Positions 5,423 through 5,684 of a DNA stretch of 5,684 nucleotides are shown in pieces. The stretch is taken from positions 1 to 5,684 of the forward strand of contig DAOWFY010000022.1 of assembly GCA_030637775.1 (NCBI GenBank), given 5' to 3'. This DNA comes from a bacterium. Its GTDB lineage: Bacteria > Ratteibacteria > UBA8468. Below the pieces are notes generated by a model. It made no database searches. It was not told the origin of the DNA and saw only the letters and a list, made by a program, of their open reading frames with translations. A program made the position numbers and the translations under genes. Each line of letters starts with the position of its first letter. The first letter of the stretch is position 1.

Positions 5423-5585
5423 TTAAATAAACTGAAAATGTCGTCAAGAGCCCAAGACCTATGATAAGATTCTTAAGGTCTCCCGCACCATTGCCGATTT
5501 AGAAGCCTCCTCCTCAATAGAAACTCCTCATATCTCTGAAGCAATTCAGTATCGGAGTCTGGATAGAAATTTATGGATGGCATGA
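5423..5585 (+). pseudogene. comM: comM 3'-end remnant (second, diverged copy; frameshifted)
   Basis: This is a broken second copy of the C-terminal Mg-chelatase domain of ComM, beginning about eight bases after the HEPN stop. In one frame 5423-5453 reads [10 protein letters not shown], matching DKLGMSARA of the intact gene. A 7-base insertion then shifts the frame, and 5460-5585 reads [15 protein letters not shown] and on through [12 protein letters not shown], ending in NLWMA and a stop at 5583-5585; the intact protein ends KLEV instead. The insertion looks like a near duplication (AAGAGCC followed by AAGACC). Over 36 codons the copies share 96 of 108 bases, with mostly silent differences, so this is not a fresh duplication. 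The first ATG (5438) would yield only eight codons before a stop, so no product is expected. Confidence 0.92.
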
Positions 5586-5595
5586 CGGATAATCC

Positions 5596-5616
5596 CAAAT
5601 TTCAAAGGTCAAATGA
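5596..5616. repeat. short 7-base periodic repeat (CAAANNN x3)
   Basis: CAAA recurs at 5596, 5603 and 5610, exactly seven bases apart (units CAAATTT, CAAAGGT, CAAATGA). It lies just past the comM remnant in non-coding sequence. Three degenerate units are few, and chance is possible. It shares the 7-base period with the repeat in trmD. Confidence 0.35.
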
Positions 5617-5620
5617 GTCC

Positions 5621-5671
5621 CTTGCAAAACAATCCTCAGTGGCATCCCCTCGTTTTTCGGACTTTTGCAAG
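5621..5671. repeat. 9-base inverted repeat in the non-coding tail
   Basis: CTTGCAAAA (5621-5629) and TTTTGCAAG (5663-5671) are perfect reverse complements, separated by 33 bases. No run of T follows, so it does not look like an intrinsic terminator. It could be part of a protein-binding site, a mobile-element end or a small dispersed repeat. The surrounding stretch 5586-5684 shows no convincing gene. Confidence 0.5.
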
Positions 5672-5684
5672 TGGCTGAAATGAA

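Noticed and set aside
5438-5464. Eight-codon frame from ATG 5438 as a separate small gene
   Set aside because: It is the frameshifted start of the comM remnant; the ATG corresponds to an internal methionine of ComM.
5621-5671. Inverted repeat as an intrinsic transcription terminator
   Set aside because: The loop is 33 bases long and no T-run follows the right arm.
5613-5678. Plus-strand 21-codon open frame starting at ATG 5613
   Set aside because: No recognisable product or ribosome binding site, and the length is expected by chance.
5571-5684. Minus-strand open frame of 37 codons running off the window edge, with an internal ATG
   Set aside because: It is too short to judge, matches no family I recognise, overlaps the comM remnant and has no visible ribosome binding site. 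It might be the end of a gene lying beyond the window.
4647-5684. A complete insertion sequence or transposon
   Set aside because: No transposase or integrase is visible, and no terminal inverted repeats bracket the MNT-HEPN pair. Only the repeated comM 3' ends do.
1-5684. CRISPR array, tRNA or rRNA genes
   Set aside because: No repeat-spacer pattern, tRNA-like cloverleaf or rRNA motif was seen on either strand.

Overview
The window carries a compact, one-direction run of bacterial housekeeping genes followed by a small toxin-antitoxin-like cassette and a gene remnant. All genes lie on the + strand. The organism is a bacterium that makes peptidoglycan (murA). It uses AGA/AGG-rich arginine codons and has G+C of roughly 40-50% in the core genes. 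The sequence alone does not fix the phylum. The prmC-murA and rpsP-trmD-rplS-yraN-comM arrangement, with very tight packing, would fit an uncultivated Gram-negative-type lineage such as Omnitrophota, but that is only an inference.

Bases 1-1438 hold the 3' end of prmC (release-factor glutamine methyltransferase) overlapping a complete murA (first committed step of peptidoglycan synthesis). A 64-base gap then leads into a translation-related cluster: rpsP (S16), trmD (tRNA m1G37 methyltransferase), rplS (L19), yraN (UPF0102, nuclease-fold protein) and comM (YifB-type AAA+ ATPase). Neighbouring genes overlap by 7-14 bases or are separated by a single base, so the cluster reads as one translationally coupled operon. 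The usual companions rimM, the small KH-domain gene and rnhB are absent from the positions where many bacteria carry them. The rpsP leader can form two mutually exclusive small hairpins, one of which would cover the rpsP ribosome binding site. trmD contains five tandem copies of a 7-base unit.

Immediately after comM lies the strongest promoter in the window (near-consensus -35, 17-base spacer, perfect extended -10). It drives a two-gene MNT nucleotidyltransferase / HEPN cassette of the toxin-antitoxin type. The HEPN gene is much more AT-rich than comM.

Directly after the HEPN stop codon is a second, broken copy of the last ~45 codons of comM. Over 36 aligned codons it matches the intact gene at 96 of 108 bases, and 9 of the 12 differences are silent. 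The MNT-HEPN cassette is therefore bracketed by two comM 3' ends that appear to have diverged while both were functional. This is the most interesting observation here: it suggests the cassette arrived with, or inserted against, a foreign comM allele, so that the 3' end of comM may act as an insertion or recombination site for defence-like cargo. The last ~100 bases are non-coding as far as can be seen and hold a 9-base inverted repeat and a small 7-base periodic repeat.
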